DNA of 16,202 nt. Origin: Prolixibacteraceae bacterium (lineage in GTDB: Bacteria > Bacteroidota > Bacteroidia > Bacteroidales > Prolixibacteraceae). Of this stretch, positions 6,581 to 13,315 are shown one piece after another (the first letter of the stretch is position 1; each line of letters starts with the position of its first letter). Both the position numbers and the translations under genes were made by a program. The notes under the pieces are model-generated. The model was given only the letters and a program-made list of their open reading frames with translations. It was not told the origin of the DNA and searched no databases. The stretch spans positions 1-16,202 of the forward strand of contig JAEUSS010000122.1 in assembly GCA_016788685.1 (NCBI GenBank). Reading direction: 5' to 3'.

Positions 6581-7007
6581 CTCCGTATATCGTTTCATCC
6601 GAAAGCAGCTTTAGTCCTCCGGCAACAAGTTTTTGGCGGGCATCATCCACATCTTCGGTATCAATAACAAAATAAGCTTTTTCGTTGGTATAGGCCGACC
6701 GCCCATAGGCATTGGTGAAGTTAACGCCTGCCTTCACAATTTCTTTGAGCAAATCATCGAGTCCTCCGGGTTGGTCTGTCATTTCAATCACTACAATTTC
6801 GCGGAGCGCTGCCGACAGTCCGTTTTCATTGAGCAAATGGTGCGCGAGTACCGGGTTTGAAACAACCAGGTTCAGGATACCCCAGCCATTGGCGGTATGG
6901 TTGAGGTTCATGGTGCGGATGTTTATCTGGGCCGCTTTTAATACCGCTGTCACTTTTTCGAGGTGGCCGATCTTATTTTCGAGAAATATGGAGACCTGAT
7001 ATGCCAT
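6573..7007 (-). CDS. Tandem ACT-domain protein paired with the first PaaK
   Basis: A 144-residue protein consisting of two ACT domains (about 2-70 and 71-142). Matching motifs are VSIFLENKIGHLEKVTAVL in the first domain and VVIEMTDQPGGLDDLLKEI in the second. It resembles the 142-residue protein at 4785-5213 in length, layout and opening motif (SxFLENKxGxLxxVT), but the two are clearly diverged. It follows a phenylacetate-CoA ligase by 68 nt and precedes the second one by 48 nt. The expected role is binding an aromatic amino acid or acid and adjusting ligase activity; this is inferred from family and position. There is no Shine-Dalgarno upstream of its start. Confidence 0.88.
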   Translation of the reverse strand: MAYQVSIFLENKIGHLEKVTAVLKAAQINIRTMNLNHTANGWGILNLVVSNPVLAHHLLNENGLSAALREIVVIEMTDQPGGLDDLLKEIVKAGVNFTNAYGRSAYTNEKAYFVIDTEDVDDARQKLVAGGLKLLSDETIYGVS

Positions 7008-7075
7008 ATGGATTGTATTTTATGAATGAAAAATTGTAAAGTTAATCAGAATTCGGTGTTTGGGCTTTTCCTCGT

Positions 7076-8383
7076 TTACGAGTTTAATGCTTTTCTCAGC
7101 TCCTTCACCCGGACAACTTTGCCTTCGGGTTTTGGAAGCGAGCCGGGCTCCACCAGTTTTACGATTGGTTTAACCAGCACTTCATCGCGGATTTGGCCGG
7201 TGATCAGGCGCGATAGTTTGTCGAGCCGGGTGATGTCGCCGTTGAACCAGTCTTTTTTCACTTCCACTTCAATAATCATTTCGTCAGCTCCGTTGATGGT
7301 GTCAAGGGTTATCAGGTAATCGGCGCCCACTTCCGGAATTTTCATCAGTACGCCCTCAACCTGCATCGGAAAAATGTTGCAGCCTTTTACAATAAACATA
7401 TCATCGCTGCGCCCGGTAATGCGGTCGAGGCGGACGTGTGTTCTTCCGCAGGCACATTTCCCCGGAAGAATACGGGTGAGGTCGCGGGTGCGGTAGCGGA
7501 TCAGCGGCATGGCTTCGCGGTCGAGCGTTGTCATCACCAGTTCGCCAACTTCGCCTTCAGCAACAGGTTCGAAGGTTTCCGGATTGATGATTTCAACCAG
7601 GTAAGCATCTTCCCAAATGTGCAGCCCATTCTGGTGAGTGCATTCGAAAGCGACCCCCGGGCCGTTCATTTCCGTCAGTCCGAAGGAGTTGTAGGCTTTT
7701 ACGCCGAACATTTGTTCGATTCGTTGTCGTTGTTCTTCGGTGTGAGGCTCCGCTCCGATTACAAAAGTATGCAGTTTGGTATCTTTTCTGGGGTCAAGCC
7801 CTTCTTCCAGAAATACTTCGTACAGTCGGTTCAGGTAGCTGGGAATAGCATGGGCTACGGTTGTTCCGTAATCCTGCATCAGCTTGATCTGGCGCGGGCT
7901 GTTTCCTGCACCGGCGGGAATACTGAGACATCCCAGACGTTCAATCCCGTACTGAAAGCCTAATCCTCCGGTGAATAAACCATAACCGCAGATGTTCTGG
8001 AAAACATCGGTATCACGTACTCCGGCACAAAAAAGCGAACGTGCCGTGAGGTTTGCCCAGGAGTCGATGTCATGACGGTTGTGAAAAATGACCGTCGGAT
8101 TTCCTGTCGTTCCGCTGGTACTGTGCAGGCGGATCAATTCTTTTTGGGGCAGTCCCAGAAAACCGTATGGAAAGTTGTCGCGTAAGTTTTGTTTGGTGGT
8201 AAACGGAAGTTTCCTGATGTCGTTAACCGAAGTTACTGAATCAGCCGACAGTCCCATTTGCTGGTACACCTTTTTATAATAAGGCGAATTCATAGCCGAC
8301 TGAATGGTTTTTTTCAGTCGGCTTACCTGAAGTTTCTCCAGATCGTTTCGCTTCAGTGTTTCAAGTTCATTTTCCCAATACAT
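7076..8383 (-). CDS. paaK: Phenylacetate-CoA ligase (first copy, Asn in P-loop)
   Basis: An adenylate-forming ligase of 435 residues in the same family as the gene at 5226-6524. Features: P-loop STSGTTGNPTVIFH (88-101), [29 protein letters not shown], and the C-terminal GKVVRVKELRK carrying the probable catalytic lysine. The metal-site motifs ECTHQNGLH and CACGRT are conserved, though the first cysteine of the CEC motif seen in the other copy is Phe here. The P-loop lysine is replaced by Asn95, a variant I recall from other Bacteroidota PaaK proteins, so it is probably a functional subfamily rather than decay. The two copies therefore probably differ in substrate. It lies 12 nt after the outer membrane protein gene and upstream of an ACT gene. 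Assignment as an aryl-CoA ligase is firm; substrate is not. Confidence 0.93.
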   Translation of the reverse strand: MYWENELETLKRNDLEKLQVSRLKKTIQSAMNSPYYKKVYQQMGLSADSVTSVNDIRKLPFTTKQNLRDNFPYGFLGLPQKELIRLHSTSGTTGNPTVIFHNRHDIDSWANLTARSLFCAGVRDTDVFQNICGYGLFTGGLGFQYGIERLGCLSIPAGAGNSPRQIKLMQDYGTTVAHAIPSYLNRLYEVFLEEGLDPRKDTKLHTFVIGAEPHTEEQRQRIEQMFGVKAYNSFGLTEMNGPGVAFECTHQNGLHIWEDAYLVEIINPETFEPVAEGEVGELVMTTLDREAMPLIRYRTRDLTRILPGKCACGRTHVRLDRITGRSDDMFIVKGCNIFPMQVEGVLMKIPEVGADYLITLDTINGADEMIIEVEVKKDWFNGDITRLDKLSRLITGQIRDEVLVKPIVKLVEPGSLPKPEGKVVRVKELRKALNS

Positions 8384-8395
8384 GGTTTATTTAGT

Positions 8396-9718
8396 TTAGA
8401 AAGAATACATCATCATTAACAGGCCGCGGTGGTTGGTCACATTGGTGCTTTGCTTGTACAATCCGTCACGCACATTTATGTTCCCCTTGCCGTATTCTGC
8501 CGAAGTTAATTCGTACTCAACAACAAATCGTAGTTTCGAGATATTGACAGCAAAATGCGGAGCCACCCGGGAAACTGAGGCAACGTTAGGGACAAGGCCG
8601 GGAGTGACAACGGAAGGGGTCGTCTCTGATCCGAAATTATGCAAGGCATCGGCGGTTCCCAGATTTTTCAGGTAGCCGGCAAATATACCGACCTGGTGTT
8701 TCCTTCCGTAAACCGCATTGATGAACGTGGTTAAGGTGTTGTAAGGTGTGTATGTCATTGCGCCTGTTGTCTGATCAACTGACCTTACTCCGTAACCTCC
8801 GGGAATAGTCAGATGGGTCATGTTTTGACCCAGCACTGCTTTTGCCCTGATGGTAAACCTGTTTTTTACATATTGTGTATAACCAACAAAAGAAAGTGAC
8901 TGAAGCAGCTCTTCGGAAACAAATTTCTTCTCATCTTTTTTTGCAGCCATTTCAACGGTGTAGAGTGTTGGCTGAATATATTTCAGGCTTGCTCCCGCCC
9001 CCAAGGTAAAACCCTCGGTGTTGAGTTCGATGTTGGCGATCAGTTCCGGAATTCCCGCATTCCGGTTGAAACATTCGCTTTTGTCAGCATACGACATGGC
9101 CTTGGGGTACATCGAGTCAATCTTTGTAAACCCGTATGACTTGTACTGAAACTCGGAAACCATTGCCGCGGAGAGAATAAATTTAGCACTCGGCTTATAA
9201 TCGAGCCTGATTTGCGGGCTGCGGTTGAATGGCTGAAATGGTGCTCCGGTATTGAGTCCGCCAACGGTGGGGAATACTTTTCCACTCCAGAAGGGATGCC
9301 AGGTCTGGCCAATCAGCAGTGATGATTTGTTCCAGGAAAAAACAACGTTTGCCTGCCGCACGCGAAACATCGCGGGGTTATTGCTCAGGTCGCCGGCAAA
9401 ATCGGTTTCAATGTTGGCTGAGGTTTTGGCGTTCAGGATTTCCGGACCACTGACTCTCACGCCCACGCGTGTTGCCATCGACGAAAAATTATAGGTTGGA
9501 GTTTGGTTGATGTGTTTTCCGTTAGCGTCCATTCCGGCATAAAGCGGGACGACAAAAAATTGCTCATTGGCGGCATTTAAACCTTTATAGGTATCCAGAA
9601 ACGCATCGAAACGCACAAATCCATAAAATTCGAGGGTTGTTTCTTTGGGTTTAATTTGCTGACTAAAAGCAACTGGTACATTCAACAACAACAGCAGCGC
9701 ATAAAATAGTTTTCTCAT
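8396..9718 (-). CDS. Porin-like outer membrane beta-barrel protein
   Basis: A 440-residue secreted protein. Residues 1-19 form a signal peptide (MRK, a leucine-rich core, then VAFSQ), with cleavage expected near Ser19/Gln20. The mature chain begins with a porin-like strand (LEFYGFVRFDAFLDTY), contains many alternating hydrophobic/aromatic strands (VRVSGPEI, FTLGAGASLKYI, RFTIRAKAVLG, HQVGIFAGYLK, KLRFVVEYELTSAEYG) and ends in phenylalanine (MMMYSF), the usual signal for barrel assembly. It may be related to DcaP-type porins, but I do not recognise a precise family. It is the first gene after the promoter at 9892-9922, with the ligase gene 12 nt downstream. It may therefore admit an aromatic acid or similar substrate for the ligases; that function is inferred from context alone. 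Confidence 0.75.
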   Translation of the reverse strand: MRKLFYALLLLLNVPVAFSQQIKPKETTLEFYGFVRFDAFLDTYKGLNAANEQFFVVPLYAGMDANGKHINQTPTYNFSSMATRVGVRVSGPEILNAKTSANIETDFAGDLSNNPAMFRVRQANVVFSWNKSSLLIGQTWHPFWSGKVFPTVGGLNTGAPFQPFNRSPQIRLDYKPSAKFILSAAMVSEFQYKSYGFTKIDSMYPKAMSYADKSECFNRNAGIPELIANIELNTEGFTLGAGASLKYIQPTLYTVEMAAKKDEKKFVSEELLQSLSFVGYTQYVKNRFTIRAKAVLGQNMTHLTIPGGYGVRSVDQTTGAMTYTPYNTLTTFINAVYGRKHQVGIFAGYLKNLGTADALHNFGSETTPSVVTPGLVPNVASVSRVAPHFAVNISKLRFVVEYELTSAEYGKGNINVRDGLYKQSTNVTNHRGLLMMMYSF

Positions 9719-9778
9719 CTGGCTCTTGATTCTTAGGCTGGCTTGTTGCGACTAAGTTAAGACACAACGCAGCAACCC

Positions 9779-9799
9779 GGGGTGTCACAACGAAACCCC
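9779..9799. repeat. Small inverted repeat in the porin operon leader
   Basis: GGGGT and ACCCC arms surround an 11-nt loop. With the predicted start near 9886 it would be a stem-loop in the 5' untranslated region of the porin mRNA, 60-80 nt upstream of the start codon. The stem is only 5 bp, so it is weak evidence for a regulatory structure. Confidence 0.25.
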
Positions 9800-9811
9800 A
9801 AATGATTGATT

Positions 9812-9841
9812 TTTGGTTTTTTTAAGATTATTGTACCTTTG
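9812..9841 (+). promoter_or_regulatory. Promoter-like element facing the RRM gene
   Basis: TTTG (9812-9815), 18 nt, then TACCTTTG (9834-9841) matches the Bacteroidota -33/-7 pattern with near-ideal spacing. A transcript would start near 9847 and run to the right, overlapping the first 40 nt of the oppositely directed porin transcript. No gene follows for about 620 nt, so it may drive a small RNA, a long leader, or be chance. Confidence 0.4.
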
Positions 9842-9891
9842 CTGCCCGTGGCAAATCTGATTTCCAAACTCTTCACCTTCAGCAAAGGAAC

Positions 9892-9922
9892 CAAAAGTAT
9901 AAGTTTTATCCCAGACTGCAAA
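9892..9922 (-). promoter_or_regulatory. Promoter of the porin-PaaK-ACT operon
   Basis: On the minus strand TTTG (9922 to 9919), a 19-nt spacer, then TACTTTTG (9899 to 9892) is a full match to the Bacteroidota housekeeping promoter TTTG-N19-21-TAnnTTTG. Transcription would begin near 9886, giving a leader of about 165 nt before the porin ATG at 9718. It is the best promoter in the window and the only complete one upstream of the whole ligase cluster. Confidence 0.6.
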
Positions 9923-10233
9923 TTGGATAAAGTGGTATTTGTAAGCTAATTAAGCAAAATGCTTACATTGTAAAAGATGAACCGTATAAAAATAAAGCAA
10001 TTATAAGTAATCTGCGTTTTTTACTGAAAAAACTACAATCATGTAATTTAGATTCAGTTTGAATAACACCGTGTTGCAATACCGGTGACAGTCAGCAGTT
10101 TTTTCAGCAGATTTATTCCGGCATAACCCTCACGCCAGATTCTTCGGCTCAATACCATGTTCTGAACAAACAGAAAAGAATACTTCGGTCGTAAGCATAC
10201 ATTATAATATATAAGATTTTTTCGCGGGGGAAA

Positions 10234-10262
10234 GGGGAGGGGAGTTGATTCTATTCCTCCCC
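10234..10262. repeat. G-rich tract with inverted repeat and CCCCGGGG palindrome
   Basis: A purine run (10225-10244) containing GGGGAGG is followed 15 nt later by its complement CCTCCCC (10256-10262). That overlaps the 10-bp palindrome TCCCCGGGGA (10258-10267). In either transcript this would make a strong stem. It has no T-run and no adjacent gene end, so it does not look like a terminator. Confidence 0.35.
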
Positions 10263-10411
10263 GGGGAATGAGGAAAAACGGCTGATATTTCAACAGAATC
10301 AGGGCTTCGGATGGCACTCAAAACCAATTCATCTGTAAAGAATTATGCCCGAAAGTGTCGATATTTTCAGAAAATTCTGATTCTGACGCAAATTTATTGG
10401 GGCAAACGTAT

Positions 10412-10437
10412 TTTGAATCAAAATATAATTACTTTTG
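10412..10437 (+). promoter_or_regulatory. Possible promoter of the RRM protein gene
   Basis: TACTTTTG (10430-10437) matches the -7 consensus. TTTG at 10412-10415 is present but only 14 nt upstream, shorter than the preferred spacing. The start would be near 10443, giving a short A/T-rich leader of about 27 nt without a Shine-Dalgarno close to the ATG, common in Bacteroidota. Confidence 0.4.
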
Positions 10438-10470
10438 GAGGACATTTATCCATTATTTAAACAGTTATTT

Positions 10471-10914
10471 ATGAACATTTTTGTTGGAAGCCTTCCCTTT
10501 AAAATTGAGGAAAGCGAATTACAGGAAATTTTTGAAGAATACGGAGAAGTTACATCCGTGAAAATTATTACAGACAGAGCTACAGGCAGATCGAAAGGTT
10601 TTGGTTTTGTAGAAATGACTAATGAGGAAGAAGCTAAAAAAGCAATTGAAGAATTGAACAACGCTGAGATTGAAGGCCGGACAATTGTTGTAAATAAAGC
10701 TGAAGAAAAAAAAGAAGGTAGTCGTCCTGGCGGCGGTTTCCGTGGTGGCAACTCTGGCGGTGGTTTCCGCGGAGGTAATTCAGGTGGTGGTTTCCGTGGT
10801 GGTAACACTGGCGGTGGCGGTGGCTATCGTGGTGGAAGCACCGGTGGTGGCTACAATAAAGGTGGTTTCAACAAAGGTGGTAACACTGGCGGTAACAGAA
10901 GATCTGAATACTAG
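10471..10914 (+). CDS. RRM-domain RNA-binding protein with glycine-rich tail
   Basis: A 147-residue protein with one RNA recognition motif (1-78): RNP2 is IFVGSL (3-8) and RNP1 is KGFGFVEM (42-49), with the surface aromatics on both motifs present. A short charged linker (78-86) leads to a glycine-rich tail holding three successive GGGFRGGN(S/T) units (87-95, 96-104, 105-113). More degenerate GGGYRGG, GGYNKGG and GGFNKGG units follow, resembling RGG boxes. Such proteins bind single-stranded RNA and are commonly linked to cold response or RNA chaperoning; the targets are unknown. The frame is open to a TTG at 10435, but the ATG at 10471 starts exactly at the first RRM strand, so it is chosen. 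It stands alone on the plus strand, with its own terminator. Confidence 0.92.
   Translation: MNIFVGSLPFKIEESELQEIFEEYGEVTSVKIITDRATGRSKGFGFVEMTNEEEAKKAIEELNNAEIEGRTIVVNKAEEKKEGSRPGGGFRGGNSGGGFRGGNSGGGFRGGNTGGGGGYRGGSTGGGYNKGGFNKGGNTGGNRRSEY
10729..10809 (+). repeat. Three 27-bp tandem repeats within the RRM gene
   Basis: Three consecutive in-frame 27-bp units encode GGGFRGGN(S/T). They differ mainly at third codon positions, so the protein repeat is kept while the DNA has drifted. Slippage here could change the tail length between strains. Confidence 0.75.
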
Positions 10915-10980
10915 GACATTTCCTGTTTTTGATTTGCTCTCAATGTAAAAGTTAACTGGTTTAATTTTTATAACTACATA

Positions 10981-11028
10981 AAGGCTAATAAACAGAGGAC
11001 GAGTAAAATCTCCCGGTTTATTAGCCTT
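10981..11028. terminator. Bidirectional intrinsic terminator between convergent genes
   Basis: AAGGCTAATAAAC (10981-10993) and GTTTATTAGCCTT (11016-11028) form a perfect 13-bp stem around a 22-nt loop that can add a short GAG/CTC pairing. On the plus strand it is followed by a T-rich run (TTCTTTCTTTTTCT), about 65 nt after the RRM stop codon. The right arm covers the last codons and the stop of the convergent acyl-CoA synthetase gene (stop at 11021), so the element probably serves both genes. Confidence 0.75.
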
Positions 11029-13093
11029 CTTTCTTTTTCTCAATCCGGATCCGGGCATCAACCGCAACCAGTTTATCGCCGTTGCCGAGTAACGGATTGA
11101 TGTCCATTTCTTTAATCTCGACGGCAAAACGCAGCAGGGTGGATAAACGTACCATAATCTCAGCGAACTTCCGTTCGCTGACCCCGTTTTTGCCCCGGTA
11201 ACCTTTTATGATCTGGTAAGAACGGAGACTCTTGATCATCGAAGCAGCCTCGCACATGGTAAGTGGTGCCAGCCCGGAGGTTACATCTTTCAGGACTTCA
11301 ACAAAAATCCCACCCATTCCGCATAAAATGATGTGCCCGAACCGGTCTTCGTATTTGGCCCCAAGAAAAAGTTCTATTCCTGAAGCCATCTCGGCCATGA
11401 GCACTGCGGTGGTATCTTTAATCTTGATCAGCCGTTTAAATTCGCGCTGAACGGTTTCCATATCCTGAACATTCAGAACGACTCCGCCGACATCTGTTTT
11501 GTGGATTGGTCCAACAACTTTCATTACTAACGGGAATCCCAGTTTTTCAGCAGCCTCCGCAGCCGTTGTTTCGGTGGTAACGGTCAGTTCGCGGACAATC
11601 GGAATGCCTGCGGCAGCAAACAAACGGTGAATAATTTCCGGCGACTGAAATCCGTCATCTGCATGGTCGATGATGCGACGAATCAGAGGGACGTCAATGT
11701 TGTCGAGGAAAATTTTCTCTTCTGAAGGTCTGGGTGTTTTTTCAACTTTGGTCAGTGCTTTTCCAAGCAGCACTTCATCCGGGAAATTGACATTTCCTTT
11801 GGAAAGGAAATAGGCCAGATCGTCGGTTACATTGATAACTGAAGGCAATATCGGATAAATCGGCTTTTTGCAGGTCTTCATCTTATCGTTCAGGATTTGA
11901 TATACATCTCTGACCTGGGTGAGTCCCGGACTGCCAAAGATGACAGCCATGCCGTCAATTTCCTGAAAATCATTTTCGCAGGCATCAATAATGGCTGCCA
12001 GTTGTTCGGCGGTGCCGGTTGCCAGAAAATCGATCGGGTTTTCGACCGAAGATCCCCGGAAAAGCTTATTCTTCAATGCGGTTTTCGCTTCCGAATCTTT
12101 GATGTTCGGGATACGTAAGCCTCCGCTTTCGAGGGCGTCGGTCAGCATTACGGCAGGCCCTCCGGCATGGGTGATGATGGCCATTCGTTTGCCTTTCATC
12201 TCCTTACACATGAAGACACTTGCTACGGTGGTCAATTCTTCGCGGCCAAAACAGCGAACAATTCCGGCTTTACGGAACAGTGCTTCAACGGCCAGATCCG
12301 AGTTGGCCATGGCACCGGTGTGTGAGGCGGCGGCCCGGCTTCCGGCCTGACTGCTTCCGGCTTTGATGGCCGCAATTTTGCATCCTTTCCGGATCAGCGA
12401 TGACGCATGTTTCAGTAGTTTATCCGGATCGTGAATGCTTTCGATGTATAACAATTTTATCCGCGAGCTGTTTTTGTGATCGAAGGTTTCGTCCATGTAT
12501 TCCAGGAGGTCTTCAACACCGATTTGTGCCGAATTGCCAACCGAAAAGACACTCGCAAAATGAAGTCCTTTGGGGATTCCGGATTCCATGATGAACACGG
12601 CGGTTGCTCCCGAGCTTGAAATAAAGTCGCAACCCATGGGATGGAGTGGCGGAATAGGTGTGGTAAAAACACTGGCATGAAAGGGCGTCAATATTCCGAT
12701 GCAATTTGGTCCGATCAGGCTGGCTCCGGCGCGATCAGCTAATCCTGCGATCTTTTGTTCCAGCATTTTTCCTTCTGTACTTTCTTCACTGAATCCTGCC
12801 GAGATGATAATGAATGCTTTGGTCCCCTTTTCCTTGCATAACACCTCCACCGCCGAAAGGCAAGCGGCAGCCGGAATGGCCAATACCGCAAGATCTACCT
12901 GTGGCAAATCTTCAGCGGCAGGAAAAGACGGAATGCCCTGAACTTCAGATTCGTTGGGATTTACGACCCATAATTCGCCGTTGAAGTGGTTGTCTATAAG
13001 GTTTTTGAGAAGTTTGCCTCCTGGTTTTGATGTGTTGTTTGAAGCTCCAATAACTACAATACTTCGGGGGGCAATTAATTCTTTTGTTATCAT
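11021..13093 (-). CDS. ADP-forming acyl-CoA synthetase, fused alpha-beta
   Basis: A 690-residue NDP-forming acetate/acyl-CoA ligase: acyl-CoA + ADP + Pi gives acid + ATP + CoA, the energy-conserving last step of amino acid fermentation. Domains in order: CoA-binding Rossmann domain (1-about 130, with VVIGASNN and LIGPNCIGI), two succinyl-CoA-synthetase-like flavodoxin domains (about 150-450), and an ATP-grasp domain (about 475-690). Key residues are visible. His258 in SHTG is the probable phosphohistidine, with Glu218 nearby (equivalents of His257-alpha and Glu218-alpha in archaeal enzymes). His531 in HKTDVGGV corresponds to the beta-subunit phosphotransfer histidine. It could hydrolyse acyl-CoA products of VorB-type or aryl-CoA reactions for ATP; substrate range is not shown by sequence. 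It is transcribed apart from the ligase cluster and divergently from the Usp-like gene. Confidence 0.93.
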   Translation of the reverse strand: MITKELIAPRSIVVIGASNNTSKPGGKLLKNLIDNHFNGELWVVNPNESEVQGIPSFPAAEDLPQVDLAVLAIPAAACLSAVEVLCKEKGTKAFIIISAGFSEESTEGKMLEQKIAGLADRAGASLIGPNCIGILTPFHASVFTTPIPPLHPMGCDFISSSGATAVFIMESGIPKGLHFASVFSVGNSAQIGVEDLLEYMDETFDHKNSSRIKLLYIESIHDPDKLLKHASSLIRKGCKIAAIKAGSSQAGSRAAASHTGAMANSDLAVEALFRKAGIVRCFGREELTTVASVFMCKEMKGKRMAIITHAGGPAVMLTDALESGGLRIPNIKDSEAKTALKNKLFRGSSVENPIDFLATGTAEQLAAIIDACENDFQEIDGMAVIFGSPGLTQVRDVYQILNDKMKTCKKPIYPILPSVINVTDDLAYFLSKGNVNFPDEVLLGKALTKVEKTPRPSEEKIFLDNIDVPLIRRIIDHADDGFQSPEIIHRLFAAAGIPIVRELTVTTETTAAEAAEKLGFPLVMKVVGPIHKTDVGGVVLNVQDMETVQREFKRLIKIKDTTAVLMAEMASGIELFLGAKYEDRFGHIILCGMGGIFVEVLKDVTSGLAPLTMCEAASMIKSLRSYQIIKGYRGKNGVSERKFAEIMVRLSTLLRFAVEIKEMDINPLLGNGDKLVAVDARIRIEKKKEG

Positions 13094-13115
13094 CGACCGG
13101 ATTTTAATTTGTTAA

Positions 13116-13123
13116 CAAAGTTA
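13116..13123 (-). promoter_or_regulatory. Possible -7 element of the acyl-CoA synthetase gene
   Basis: On the minus strand TAACTTTG fits TAnnTTTG and would give a start near 13110 and a leader of under 20 nt before the ATG at 13093. No TTTG lies at the usual -33 distance, so another factor may help, or the element is chance. Confidence 0.35.
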
Positions 13124-13139
13124 GCAAAAGCATTTTTTG

Positions 13140-13197
13140 CATAACTGACTTTTTACGGCTTTTCGGTCAAGTGTGGCATTTGTAAAAATCAGTTATG
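13140..13197. promoter_or_regulatory. Long imperfect inverted repeat in the divergent promoter region
   Basis: CATAACTGA-c-TTTTTAC (13140-13156) pairs with GTAAAAA-TCAGTTATG (13182-13197): 16 base pairs with one bulged base, around a 25-nt centre. It lies between the acyl-CoA synthetase and Usp-like genes, and its right arm overlaps the possible -7 element of the latter. It could be a pair of operator half-sites or an RNA stem-loop. A second palindrome, GCAAAA-GCATT-TTTTGC (13124-13140), abuts it. Confidence 0.5.
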
Positions 13198-13201
13198 TTT
13201 G
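13194..13201 (+). promoter_or_regulatory. Possible -7 element of the Usp-like gene
   Basis: TATGTTTG matches TAnnTTTG. The nearest TTTG (13179-13182) is only 11 nt upstream, so the promoter is incomplete by sequence. A start near 13207 would give a leader of about 110 nt to the preferred ATG at 13316. Confidence 0.3.
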
Positions 13202-13315
13202 TAGCGGGTTTGAGCGATGGGATTTTTATTTCAGTTTCAGCAGACTGAAGATCCGGTATTGCCGGGAGATTCGGATCGGATTCTTTCAGGTTTTTTTATT
13301 ATCAATATCAGGCTG

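Larger units (their letters stand above)
9719..10470. other. 752-bp non-coding region between divergent genes
   Basis: No convincing coding region was found on either strand. The only longer open frames (10054-10317 minus, 10311-10460 plus) have atypical composition and no recognisable domain. The region holds the porin promoter (9892-9922, minus), an opposing promoter-like element (9812-9841, plus), a possible RRM-gene promoter (10412-10437), a G-rich purine tract (10225-10244) and several small inverted repeats (9952-9965, 10234-10262). It is much longer than the other gaps here, so a long leader or small RNA is possible. Confidence 0.6.

Noticed and set aside
10054..10317. 87-residue open frame on the minus strand in the long non-coding region
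   Set aside because: No domain, signal or ribosome site is recognisable, it spans the G-rich inverted repeat, and its composition differs from neighbouring genes. It is more likely chance.
10311..10460. 49-residue open frame on the plus strand just before the RRM gene
   Set aside because: It covers the probable RRM promoter and has no recognisable features, so translation is unlikely.
10435..10470. TTG start extending the RRM protein by 12 residues
   Set aside because: The extension lies within the promoter-like sequence, and the ATG at 10471 coincides with the first strand of the RRM.
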